DNA of 64,000 nt from an uncultured Bacteroidales bacterium (GCA_902798385.1 CADBWK010000007.1:1-64000), one strand, 5' to 3'; counted from the first letter of the stretch, positions 55,326 to 63,073 are shown. Numbers and translations are program-made. Notes: a model not told the origin generated them from the sequence alone.

Positions 55326-56072
55326 ATGAGACTTGAAATTTTACTCTATTCGTTGTTATTTGTCCTTATCGGACTGATGTTGGTTTCGCTCTTTTTGGTG
55401 TGGACCTGGTTTGATGCACGTGAGCGACTCAAAGTAGTACGTGAAGTAACGCGCGAGCAGACGATTCATGCGATTCGTCATGCGCATAACAAGTGCCGCA
55501 TACTGCTGTATATCAGTTTGTTGTTGGCGCTGGCATATGTTCCGATTCCGTTTGTGCTGCAGGATTTCTACGGTACCTTGGCATACCCGGGCGTGGTGAT
55601 TATCGCCGACCTGCTGATGCTCTTCGGGCTGCGTTTCCGCGCGAAGATGTATCTGGGTATGATCGATGACTATGTAAATGAGAACGAGGAACATGTGCGC
55701 GAGGCAGCGGCAGAGCGTGAGCGCGTACGCGAGCAGTGGAGACGCGAAGCATCGACGCTCAACCCGCAGGCAGAGGCGATGATCAAAGAGACGCTGGGAG
55801 ATAACTACGAGGTATGGTATCAGCACGATATCTTGGTGGGACGTAATGTCTTAGCCAATACCGAACTCGGTCTGCTGTATGCGCAAGGCATTGTCATTCC
55901 GTTCTCGGAGATCATGGAGGTGCGTTACGGTCGTAAGGACCTCAAGCTCGTGACGACCAACAGTACCTATCCGTTTATCACGATTGACTTCGGCGCTCTG
56001 CCGATCAACCCCGAGACAGGTAATAAATACATGGACGAGATCGCGGAGAAGATCCAAGCACTCATCCCATAA
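55326..56072 (+). CDS. Membrane protein of unknown function
   Basis: 248 aa with three hydrophobic segments (about 4-28, 59-80 and 85-105) and then a soluble part. The soluble part begins with a charged helix (EEHVREAAAERERVREQWRR) and ends in a beta-rich domain (LVGRNVLANTELGLLYAQGI, then KLVTTNSTYPFITIDFG) that resembles the bacterial PH-like domains of YcxB-type proteins, though I am not sure. The divergent promoter with the GH53 operon raises a possible link to galactan use, but nothing in the protein shows it. A strong bidirectional terminator follows. Confidence 0.6.
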   Translation: MRLEILLYSLLFVLIGLMLVSLFLVWTWFDARERLKVVREVTREQTIHAIRHAHNKCRILLYISLLLALAYVPIPFVLQDFYGTLAYPGVVIIADLLMLFGLRFRAKMYLGMIDDYVNENEEHVREAAAERERVREQWRREASTLNPQAEAMIKETLGDNYEVWYQHDILVGRNVLANTELGLLYAQGIVIPFSEIMEVRYGRKDLKLVTTNSTYPFITIDFGALPINPETGNKYMDEIAEKIQALIP

Positions 56073-56104
56073 AAAAAGAGGCTCACGCGAGCCTCTCTTT
56101 TTTT
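56071..56104. terminator. Bidirectional terminator between 55326 gene and panB
   Basis: AGAGGCTC-ACGC-GAGCCTCT with seven As before and eight Ts after, serving both converging genes. Confidence 0.92.
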
Positions 56105-56106
56105 TG

Positions 56107-56922
56107 TTAGTAGCTTTCCTCATTGTTCGGGAAGCTGTTGTCTTTGACGGCGGATACATATTCGCCTACCGCGTCTTTGACCACCTCCGCCAGCTTTGCA
56201 AAATGGCGTAGGAACTTCGGTTTGAAGCCCTGGTTGAGTCCTAACATGTCATGCAGCACGAGCACCTGTCCGTCGCATTGGTTGCCGGCGCCGATGCCGA
56301 TCACGGGGCAGCTCACCGCCTTCGTCACTTTCGCTGCCAGCGCCGCAGGGATCTTCTCCAGCACGATGCAGAAACAACCTGCCTCATCCAATAACTTTGC
56401 GTCATGCAGTAACTTCTCCGCTTCGGCCTCTTCCTTCGCGCGTAAGCCGTAGCCGCCGAACTGATTCACGCTTTGCGGGGTCAGACCCAGGTGTCCCATT
56501 ACCGGTACTCCGGCCTGAATCATATGACGTATCGACGGCAGGATCTCTTCGCCGCCCTCCAGTTTGACGGCATCACAACCGCTCTCTTTGAGGATCTTGA
56601 TGGCGCTGCGTACTGCCTCCTCTTCGCTCACCTGATAACTGCCGAACGGCATGTCGCATACCACCAGCGCATGCTCCGCTGCGCGTACCACACCCTTCGT
56701 GAGGAAAATCATCTCATCCAGCGAGATAGGCAGCGTCGTCTGGTTGCCGCATACAACGTTGCTCGCGCTGTCGCCTACCAGCAGCATATCGATACCTGCT
56801 TCGTCCACCAGACGCGCCAGCGTAAAATCATAACTTGTTAACATAGCGATCTTCTCGCCGTTCGCCTTCATCTGACGCAACTTGGCAGTCGTCATCCGGC
56901 TATTTTGTACATGTACAGACAT
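56107..56922 (-). CDS. panB: 3-methyl-2-oxobutanoate hydroxymethyltransferase
   Basis: 271 aa TIM-barrel enzyme that makes ketopantoate in pantothenate and coenzyme A synthesis. Seen: KIAMLTSYDFTLARLVDEAG, DMLLVGDSASNVV (metal-binding aspartate), VMGHLGLTPQSVNQFGG, and VIGIGAGNQCDGQVLVLHD. It lies 3 bp downstream of the FecCD permease gene, so it shares that transcript, an unusual partner. panC and panD are not in the window. Confidence 0.97.
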   Translation of the reverse strand: MSVHVQNSRMTTAKLRQMKANGEKIAMLTSYDFTLARLVDEAGIDMLLVGDSASNVVCGNQTTLPISLDEMIFLTKGVVRAAEHALVVCDMPFGSYQVSEEEAVRSAIKILKESGCDAVKLEGGEEILPSIRHMIQAGVPVMGHLGLTPQSVNQFGGYGLRAKEEAEAEKLLHDAKLLDEAGCFCIVLEKIPAALAAKVTKAVSCPVIGIGAGNQCDGQVLVLHDMLGLNQGFKPKFLRHFAKLAEVVKDAVGEYVSAVKDNSFPNNEESY

Positions 56923-56925
56923 TAT

Positions 56926-57882
56926 TTATTTGTTTTTAAGAATAATCCAAATGATGACCGGCGCACCGAAGAGAGCCGAGATCGTTGAGATCGGGAGCGG
57001 GTAGATAGCCAGCGAGCAGAGGACGTCGCAGACCAGCAGCAGACACGCACCGATCAATACGCAGGCAGGGATCGTCACGCGGTGATTCGATGTCCGAAAG
57101 ATGCCCCGCGCTATATGCGGAACGGCGACGCCGATGAAGGCAATCAGTCCGCAGAAAGCCGTTACACCGCCGGCCAGCAATCCCGTCGCTAACACGATGT
57201 ACAGACGCGTTCTGCGTACGTTGATGCCTAAGCCTCGGGCGTAGTCCTCGCCTAACATCAGGCCGTTCAGCGGCTTGAGACTCAGCACCACAAACAGCGC
57301 ACCGAGCAGTAGGATAGGGAGCATCAACTGCATGTCGCCCCAACCGACGCTGCTTAACGAACCCAGCGTCCATACGATGAAGAGCTTGAGTGCATCGGGG
57401 TTCGCGAAGTTCTGTATCAGACTCACCAACGCACCGGCGATCGAGCCGAACATCATACCCACAATCAGCAAACTCACATTACTCGTCACGCGCCGGCTGA
57501 CCGCCAAAACCAGCAGCAACACCAGCAACGCACCGATACACGCCGCGATAGGAATACTGACTGCTGATAGCTGAATGCTGACTCCCATCATCGTCAGCAG
57601 CGCGACACCCAGACTTGCACCCGAGCTGACACCTAAGGTGTACGGACTCGCCAAGGGGTTGCGGAACAGCGTCTGCATGATCAGACCCGCCACCGACAAT
57701 GACGCACCGGCTAAGATCGCTGTGATCGCCTTCGGCAAACGGATCGCATGCAGGATGTTTTGCTCCATCGGATTCAACTCTCCGAATGGCCATAACCACA
57801 TGCTCCCGCTACATACATCGAGGCAGAAAAGCAGCGCCATCAGCGCCACCAGCCCTATGAATATTCCTGCGTTTCTCTTCAT
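56926..57882 (-). CDS. FecCD family ABC transporter permease (siderophore/cobalamin)
   Basis: 318 aa with about nine membrane helices. Family motifs: IRLPKAITAILAGASLSVAG, RNPLASPYTLGVSSGASLG, and GLIAFIGVAVPHIAR, the loop that contacts the ATPase. It would import iron-siderophore, heme or cobalamin, but no binding protein or ATPase gene is beside it. ATG at 57882 is chosen because the promoter's -7 element lies 18 bases upstream; a longer frame would run into the promoter. Four in-frame heptamers (57557-57584) code for about SIQLSAVSIP between helices. Confidence 0.88.
   Translation of the reverse strand: MKRNAGIFIGLVALMALLFCLDVCSGSMWLWPFGELNPMEQNILHAIRLPKAITAILAGASLSVAGLIMQTLFRNPLASPYTLGVSSGASLGVALLTMMGVSIQLSAVSIPIAACIGALLVLLLVLAVSRRVTSNVSLLIVGMMFGSIAGALVSLIQNFANPDALKLFIVWTLGSLSSVGWGDMQLMLPILLLGALFVVLSLKPLNGLMLGEDYARGLGINVRRTRLYIVLATGLLAGGVTAFCGLIAFIGVAVPHIARGIFRTSNHRVTIPACVLIGACLLLVCDVLCSLAIYPLPISTISALFGAPVIIWIILKNK
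57557..57584 (-). repeat. In-frame CTGANNN heptamer repeat in the FecCD permease gene
   Basis: Plus-strand units CTGACTG, CTGATAG, CTGAATG, CTGACTC. Confidence 0.85.
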
Positions 57883-57899
57883 CGTTTGCAACAACGATG
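57880..57899 (-). promoter_or_regulatory. Inverted repeat covering the FecCD permease start codon
   Basis: CATCGTT and AACGATG form arms around a six-base centre, directly after the -7 element. The downstream arm contains the ATG. As DNA it could be an operator; as RNA it could hide the start codon. Confidence 0.5.
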
Positions 57900-57930
57900 C
57901 AAAGGTACTGCTTTTTTTAGACATGTGCAA
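57900..57930 (-). promoter_or_regulatory. Promoter of the FecCD permease-panB operon
   Basis: Minus strand TTGCACATGTC (57920-57930) and TACCTTTG (57900-57907). It lies right after the candidate terminator at 57937-57975. Confidence 0.8.
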
Positions 57931-57936
57931 GAAAAA

Positions 57937-57975
57937 ACAAAAAAATCGCAATTTATTGTTCAAAAGGATGCGATT
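57937..57975 (-). terminator. Candidate terminator of the repeat-containing RNA
   Basis: On the minus strand AATCGCA (57969-57975) pairs with TGCGATT (57944-57950) across an 18-base loop, followed by a run of Ts. Confidence 0.5.
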
Positions 57976-58006
57976 ATATATTTGAGCCAAAAGTGCTTAT
58001 GAAAAG

Positions 58007-58032
58007 TATATTATATATAAATATATAATATA
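58007..58032. repeat. Perfect 26-bp AT-only palindrome
   Basis: Twelve-base arms (TATATTATATAT and its complement) flank a central AA. It lies within the candidate RNA. Confidence 0.8.
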
Positions 58033-58066
58033 GTATTGTTCATAAATTTTTGGGGGTTGTCGAGTC

Positions 58067-58133
58067 GACCTTGGCTTCACGTTGGCTTTGACTGTCGCTT
58101 CACCGTCGCTTGACCGTCGTTCGACCGTCGTTC
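58067..58133 (-). repeat. 11-bp degenerate tandem repeat, six units
   Basis: Plus-strand units: GACCTTGGCTT, CACGTTGGCTT, TGACTGTCGCTT (12 bp), CACCGTCGCTT, GACCGTCGTTC, GACCGTCGTTC. The last two are identical and the units drift gradually. Confidence 0.85.
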
Positions 58134-58152
58134 AAAGTACCTAATTCGGGTG

Positions 58153-58184
58153 CAAAGGTACAACAAAAATCCCACATATGCAAA
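58153..58184 (-). promoter_or_regulatory. Promoter with no protein-coding gene downstream
   Basis: Minus strand TTTGCATATGTG (58173-58184) and TACCTTTG (58153-58160). Confidence 0.75.
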
Positions 58185-58271
58185 TTTTAATGCAAAAAAG
58201 TTCGGCGGAATAGCGCCAAAATGTAGACAGCCACGAGCGCGCAATATGATTGCCCTGACAATAGACAAAAC

Positions 58272-58305
58272 AAAAAATCCGAGGCGCGGGTTGGGCGTCT
58301 CGGAT
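58272..58305 (-). terminator. Terminator of the large surface-protein gene
   Basis: On the minus strand an 11-bp stem (ATCCGAGACGC with GCGCCTCGGAT, one mismatch pair) is followed by six Ts, about 45 bp after the stop codon. A second small palindrome (GGGCGAT-TAA-ATCGCCC) lies between. Confidence 0.85.
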
Positions 58306-58347
58306 GGATGAGCGGGCGATTAAATCGCCCTGAAATGGACAAACGTC

Positions 58348-61300
58348 TTATTTCACCTCTGCGCCGGTGAGGGTGTAGGTCTTGTCTCCGCGGAGGATGA
58401 AGATTTGGCCATTATGGAGGATGAGCCTACCTCTGTCTCCTCCCTGAAGGGAAGAGGAATCAAGGTTGTCTATTCCCTCATTCGTGTTAGAGGACTCAAA
58501 GTGTTCCTTCGTGTCAAAATATACATAATGTATCGAGAGTTCTTTGTTTTGAGTTCCCTTGACACACAACACAAAGCAATAGGTCTGGGAACTTTCCAAT
58601 CCACTAACCGTAAAAGTAAATCCTCTTCTGATATTGTTCTGGGCAGAACTAGAACGTCTGCTGATATAATTAGTATCATCTAAATCCGTAGAATTGGTAG
58701 TCGTTGAATCTGTACTTTGAGTTACCATTTGTCCCTTAGAGTCAAAACTCTCGTTCCAAATAGTATCACCATCCTGAAGAATCTCAGCATCATATGTCTC
58801 TGCATCATCTGTCGTCGGCCATTGCAAGGTTACTTCATTCGCAGAAGGATCTGCTCCTACATCATTTATATCACCTGTGGTTCCAGAGGCCCCAATTGTC
58901 ATTATATTAAGGAAGTCCTCCCATACCTCTGCGGAAAGGTATGCTCCTATTGAGGTAGATAACACATGTAGCATACATATTGATTTATCTACATTTTCGA
59001 ATGTACTATTATATACCGCTGGCGGCACCTCACGATAGCAATATATATCCCGCAGATTCGAACAATAAGAAAAAGCGTTTTCATCAATTGTTTCCACACT
59101 AGCAGCAAATTCCAAATACTGTAGATTTATAAAATCTGAAAAAGCATGCCTACCTATAGATGTCACACCATTTGATATAATAAGTTTTTCTGCTTCCATT
59201 TGAGCAACAGGTTCATAGTGATAATTGCTATGAAGTGTACCATTCCCCAATATTGTCAGTGACTTTTTCACCTCATCGTATTCCCACATGAGATTTAAAT
59301 CATCACCACAATAACCACTCTTGTTGGCTTCCATAAATTCAGCCGTAAAGGTCGTATCGCTTACCAATTTTATCTTCCTTGGGTTTTCGGTATTTTCATC
59401 TGCCCATTTATCAAATTTATATCCAAAATGTGCGATGGCCCTAATTGATACTTCAGCACTATCGCAAGACTCTCCAGTTGAGATTATCTCGATGTGTCCT
59501 TTAATAGAATCTGTCTCAAAATTGATATTGTTAGTTAGATTAAACGGCATGTAGTTTGTAAAAGGCCACTGGTTATCCAACTTATATGCTTTTATACTTT
59601 CACAAGGTACATAGACAGGAATCGAATAATTATCATCAGCAAAATCTCCGTCACGTAATATCGGCGGTGTTGTTGCTTTGCATGTGATAGATTTTATGGA
59701 GGGACATGCCGCAAATACACGTCCTTCTAGCGTTTCAAGACCTGCTCCCAATGTTATAGTTCTTAACCTTGAACACCTACAAAAAGCATACGAACCTATG
59801 CTTTGAACACTATTGGGGATATCAATATTTTTTAGCCCAGTACAGCCATCAAAGCACCCACTTTGAATATTTGTAACCGTATTGGGAATGATTATCTCCT
59901 GTAATTTCGTGCAAGAATAAAAAGCAGAACTACCAAGAGATACTATACCTTCAGGGATGATAGTATTTTGACACCCTATAACCAGAGTATTCGTGGCTGT
60001 CTCAATAATCGCATTACAGTTGTTTCTACTATCAAATACTGTATTTTGCGAGGCAACTTGAATCGATTCTAAGTTGTAACAGCCATAGAAGTTGCCATAA
60101 TGAATTTCTGTCAAAGTACTTGGAATAATGATACCTGTAAGTTTCTCACAAAACTCGAATGCACGCTCATATATAGTGGTAATTCCTTCCGGTATCTCAT
60201 AAACGCCTTTATAAACGCGCGGCATATATACGAAGAGAGTATCATTGTATAACGGCGTTCTAATCCGACTATTGTATCTGTCAACAACATCATATCCCCA
60301 ATAAGTCAAACTATTGGGAATGTTGATTTGCTGAAGTGCTCGACATTGTTGGAAAGCCCTATCCTCTATTCTTTGTAAACCCTCCTCAATATACACTTCT
60401 TTAAGATTTTCACATTCCACAAATGCTTCTCGCTCAATGGTAAGCACACTACCGGGAATATGAACAGATTTGATTCCCATGCATCCCGCGAAGGCCATCT
60501 CTCCAATGGTAGTCGTGGAGGATGGTATATGTATGTCTCCAGTTGCCTTATTAGAGCACCCACGAAGGTATTGTTTGGTTGAATCGCTAAACGAAAACCA
60601 TCCATCCGTATATCCATTAATGCACTTCGCTCCCCACGGAGAACCACTTGCGGTGCCGGAATACATTATGTTGACAATATTGTAGAAGGCTTGCGTACCA
60701 ATAGTCGTTACGTTATTGGATACCGCAATAGAAGGAATAGCGGCATCATAAAAAGCAAACCATCCTATTTCTTTTACACTTTCAGGGATGCTAATGGATG
60801 CAAGTTTAGAGAAATATGAAAAAGCCCATTGCCCTATATTCTCCACTCCATCTTCGATATCGACATGAATGATATCATCTCGATAGGCCACCCATGGCGT
60901 TTCGAAATTAAATTGCCAATCTGGCATTCTTCCATTGCCTGTAATAGTTAATACTTCCGTAGAACTATTGTAAGTCCAGCTAAGCGAATCACCACATTGC
61001 CCCGTGGAAATTTTGGCATGAATTATGTATTCAGCCGTTGCCACTTCGCTTTCTTCTAGTCCTTCCCGTATGGCTATTGCTTTTATGGTTGTATCTCTAT
61101 TTGCTCTAATAGCTTTGGTATATACTGATGAATTAATTGTTGGAGTAGTTCCATCTGTAGTATAGTAAATAGTAGCCCCACGTGTAGTGGATGAAATTGT
61201 TACGTATTGAGGTCCTTCGTATGTTCCGGGTTCTGGAGAAAATGTTGGCGTTGCACATATTGTAGGCATCTTTGATATTGAAATATCTCCCAAAGCGATA

Positions 61301-62433
61301 CTCCCTTGAGTATGTCTAGTGCAACAGAATTTAACATAGCGTGTCGTATCCTTCAAATATGTAGGTACAATAACGGTTGAGTATTCATATGTGATAGAAA
61401 AAATATCAGTATAGTCTTCCCCATCTGCGGACTCTTGGACAACAAATTCGCCTTTAAAATTATCACCTCTTACAATAAATGAGAATTCTTCAGGAGAATC
61501 GGAAAATCTTATTACAAGATAATCACCTTCTCCGTCAAATTTTAATTTTGGAGACGTGGTGTAATCATCTCCTAAACCTTCTTGTAAGATTCCATCCGTG
61601 ATTTCCGCATCATCTCTTCCTCCATCAAAATAAAAGGGCAAAATAGCGGAACTCAAATATTTGACTTGCGAGATATTAAGTATTGCCGAAGCACTATCTA
61701 TGTCATCCGAAACTATTACCTTTAGCCATAGTTCACGTGCTTCAGACAAATTATCTGCTACGTCAAATGTCATCCGCGTTTTTTCTTCGTTAAAGGTAAT
61801 ATTTGTTATCCATGCATCAGATAGTATGAAGTTATTACATTCTGCATCGCTATACAACGCAGTAGTGACCGAGGAAATGGCATTAGAAAAATTTGAAGGT
61901 ACCAAATCTATAACTTGATTAGCGACGTTTATTGCTTTCAATTTCAATGTGGTAACTTTTTTGTTATTATGTTTTAAGTAAAAACTTGGCCGTCTATCGT
62001 TAGTATCAGTTATTTTAACTGCTGCTATGCGACGGTGACCAGAAGTACCACCTACCGTAAATTCAACTAAACTTGCATCACCCGTCCATATACTATCCAA
62101 AAGAGTACCCACGTTTGCCGTAATTGGATTGCTTTTATCACCATTGCCGAATATCAATTGTATTTTTTTGATAGAACCAGAATCTGCCGATATAGTCATT
62201 TTACCATTTGCGTACACTCGCATTGCGGCTCCAACATCATAATATTTTGCTACAACGTTTCCTTCAGAGAAGGTAATAGAAATATTTTCATCTAATACAA
62301 AAGGATCTGGGTATGAGACACCATTTTCTAATCCCAGTTCAGAAAATGTAATCGATATTTCACCTGCCCACATGGAAGTTGCACAAATGATGAGCGATAT
62401 TAAAATTGAAAAATGAAGAAAATGCTTTTTCAT
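58348..62433 (-). CDS. Large secreted BspA-like LRR protein with chitobiase-C domain and tail
   Basis: 1361 aa. Signal peptide (KHFLHFSILISLIICATSMW), an N-terminal region of unknown fold with sequence typical of beta-sandwiches (to about 400), a chitobiase C-terminal-type domain (ATPTFSPEPGTYEG, TIYYTTDGTTP), then many LRR_5 repeats (GCMGIKSVHIPGSVLTIERE is one), a region with GHIEIIS and ADENTENP as in bacterial repeat (Flg_new/InlB-like) modules, a late fibronectin-like part and the tail ILRGDKTYTLTG. Base composition is clearly AT-richer than neighbours, which suggests recent transfer. Probably a secreted or surface adhesin. No promoter of the usual type is seen upstream. Confidence 0.85.
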   Translation of the reverse strand: MKKHFLHFSILISLIICATSMWAGEISITFSELGLENGVSYPDPFVLDENISITFSEGNVVAKYYDVGAAMRVYANGKMTISADSGSIKKIQLIFGNGDKSNPITANVGTLLDSIWTGDASLVEFTVGGTSGHRRIAAVKITDTNDRRPSFYLKHNNKKVTTLKLKAINVANQVIDLVPSNFSNAISSVTTALYSDAECNNFILSDAWITNITFNEEKTRMTFDVADNLSEARELWLKVIVSDDIDSASAILNISQVKYLSSAILPFYFDGGRDDAEITDGILQEGLGDDYTTSPKLKFDGEGDYLVIRFSDSPEEFSFIVRGDNFKGEFVVQESADGEDYTDIFSITYEYSTVIVPTYLKDTTRYVKFCCTRHTQGSIALGDISISKMPTICATPTFSPEPGTYEGPQYVTISSTTRGATIYYTTDGTTPTINSSVYTKAIRANRDTTIKAIAIREGLEESEVATAEYIIHAKISTGQCGDSLSWTYNSSTEVLTITGNGRMPDWQFNFETPWVAYRDDIIHVDIEDGVENIGQWAFSYFSKLASISIPESVKEIGWFAFYDAAIPSIAVSNNVTTIGTQAFYNIVNIMYSGTASGSPWGAKCINGYTDGWFSFSDSTKQYLRGCSNKATGDIHIPSSTTTIGEMAFAGCMGIKSVHIPGSVLTIEREAFVECENLKEVYIEEGLQRIEDRAFQQCRALQQINIPNSLTYWGYDVVDRYNSRIRTPLYNDTLFVYMPRVYKGVYEIPEGITTIYERAFEFCEKLTGIIIPSTLTEIHYGNFYGCYNLESIQVASQNTVFDSRNNCNAIIETATNTLVIGCQNTIIPEGIVSLGSSAFYSCTKLQEIIIPNTVTNIQSGCFDGCTGLKNIDIPNSVQSIGSYAFCRCSRLRTITLGAGLETLEGRVFAACPSIKSITCKATTPPILRDGDFADDNYSIPVYVPCESIKAYKLDNQWPFTNYMPFNLTNNINFETDSIKGHIEIISTGESCDSAEVSIRAIAHFGYKFDKWADENTENPRKIKLVSDTTFTAEFMEANKSGYCGDDLNLMWEYDEVKKSLTILGNGTLHSNYHYEPVAQMEAEKLIISNGVTSIGRHAFSDFINLQYLEFAASVETIDENAFSYCSNLRDIYCYREVPPAVYNSTFENVDKSICMLHVLSTSIGAYLSAEVWEDFLNIMTIGASGTTGDINDVGADPSANEVTLQWPTTDDAETYDAEILQDGDTIWNESFDSKGQMVTQSTDSTTTNSTDLDDTNYISRRSSSAQNNIRRGFTFTVSGLESSQTYCFVLCVKGTQNKELSIHYVYFDTKEHFESSNTNEGIDNLDSSSLQGGDRGRLILHNGQIFILRGDKTYTLTGAEVK

Positions 62434-62496
62434 GATATCTAATGTTTATAGTATCCAAATATGTCCTCCTGTTTAACGTCAGTGAGTGACGAGAGG

Positions 62497-62817
62497 TTAT
62501 TTCATTCTTTGAAGAATATCCTTTAGGAATACCTCCGATATGTTTTCATAATCCGCTTTATCGTAAATGTAAAGCAACTGCAATTCATCTTCTACAATTT
62601 TGGCACGGATGATTACTCGAGCGCCACCGCTTCTGCCACGTCTTTTGGACGTGATAGCCATCCGAATCTTACGTGCTCCATCAGTGAGTTCCACACCTTG
62701 GTTTGGATTATTCAGTAACGACAACAATAAACGCTCAAAATCTGCCTCTAATGAACGATGGCGTTTTTTCAAGCGTTTGTAGGCTACTTTAAAATCATCA
62801 GACATTCTTACTCTCAT
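62497..62817 (-). CDS. Probable RelE/ParE-type toxin
   Basis: 106 aa, basic. It starts MRVRMSDDFKVAYKRLKKRH and ends with LQLLYIYDKADYENIS, an overall pattern seen in the RelE/HigB toxin group (helical start, then beta strands with basic residues such as KIRMAITSKRRGRSGGARVI). Members of this group cut mRNA on the ribosome. The start overlaps the upstream small gene by 4 bp, as expected for a toxin that follows its antitoxin. A role in plasmid or island maintenance is possible because the next gene is AT-rich and looks acquired. Activity is inferred. Confidence 0.7.
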   Translation of the reverse strand: MRVRMSDDFKVAYKRLKKRHRSLEADFERLLLSLLNNPNQGVELTDGARKIRMAITSKRRGRSGGARVIIRAKIVEDELQLLYIYDKADYENISEVFLKDILQRMK

Positions 62818-62999
62818 AGTGCGCGAAGAGTTTCTATCGCTTCATCTACACTCATTCTAGGAGCAGATTCCACTTGCTTCATACTCCGTTTGATCGTCTG
62901 AGCTAAGCGGTATGCTTTGTCTAACTCCTGCAATCGAGCCCATCTGCGATTACTAAGACGCACAGTTGTCGTAGTTGCTGTTTGTTCCAATACACACAT
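62814..62999 (-). CDS. Probable antitoxin of the adjacent toxin
   Basis: 61 aa, start at 62999 (MCVLEQTATTTTVRLSNRRW). The longer frame would begin inside the promoter. A short beta strand (TTTVRLS) followed by helices fits a ribbon-helix-helix DNA-binding antitoxin, though the match is not strong. The C-terminal part would wrap the toxin. An inverted repeat over its -7 promoter element is a likely binding site for self-repression. Confidence 0.6.
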   Translation of the reverse strand: MCVLEQTATTTTVRLSNRRWARLQELDKAYRLAQTIKRSMKQVESAPRMSVDEAIETLRAL

Positions 63000-63018
63000 A
63001 ACTTTACCTGTATTAATG

Positions 63019-63035
63019 ATTTTGCGCCGCAAAAT
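63019..63035 (-). promoter_or_regulatory. Likely operator of the toxin-antitoxin operon
   Basis: A perfect 17-bp palindrome, ATTTTGCG-C-CGCAAAAT, overlaps the -7 element and the expected transcription start. Confidence 0.6.
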
Positions 63036-63061
63036 TACACAAAAAAAATGACACTTGCAAA
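63030..63061 (-). promoter_or_regulatory. Toxin-antitoxin promoter
   Basis: Minus strand TTTGCAAGTGTC (63050-63061) and TAATTTTG (63030-63037). The -33 element lies in the 3' arm of the clpB terminator. Confidence 0.75.
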
Positions 63062-63073
63062 TAAAAGTGCCAT
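63041..63073 (-). terminator. clpB terminator overlapping the toxin-antitoxin promoter
   Basis: On the minus strand ATGGCACTT pairs with AAGTGTCAT (one G-T pair) across an eight-base loop and is followed by eight Ts. Confidence 0.8.

Larger units (their letters stand above)
57938..58146 (-). ncRNA. Candidate non-coding RNA of about 210 nt with 11-bp repeats
   Basis: A strong promoter at 58153-58184 faces a stretch with no credible gene. The predicted RNA contains six degenerate 11-bp units (58067-58133), then a 26-bp AT-only palindrome (58007-58032), and ends at a hairpin followed by Ts (57937-57975). The start is estimated from the -7 element. I do not recognise the family. The alternative is decayed intergenic DNA in which the promoter is the last functional piece. 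Confidence 0.4.

Noticed and set aside
58067..58133. CRISPR array
   Set aside because: The units are 11 bp with no spacers between them and there are no cas genes; it is a direct tandem repeat.
58077..58268. A 63-codon frame across the 11-bp repeats
   Set aside because: It starts upstream of the promoter at 58153 and the product has no features of a real protein.
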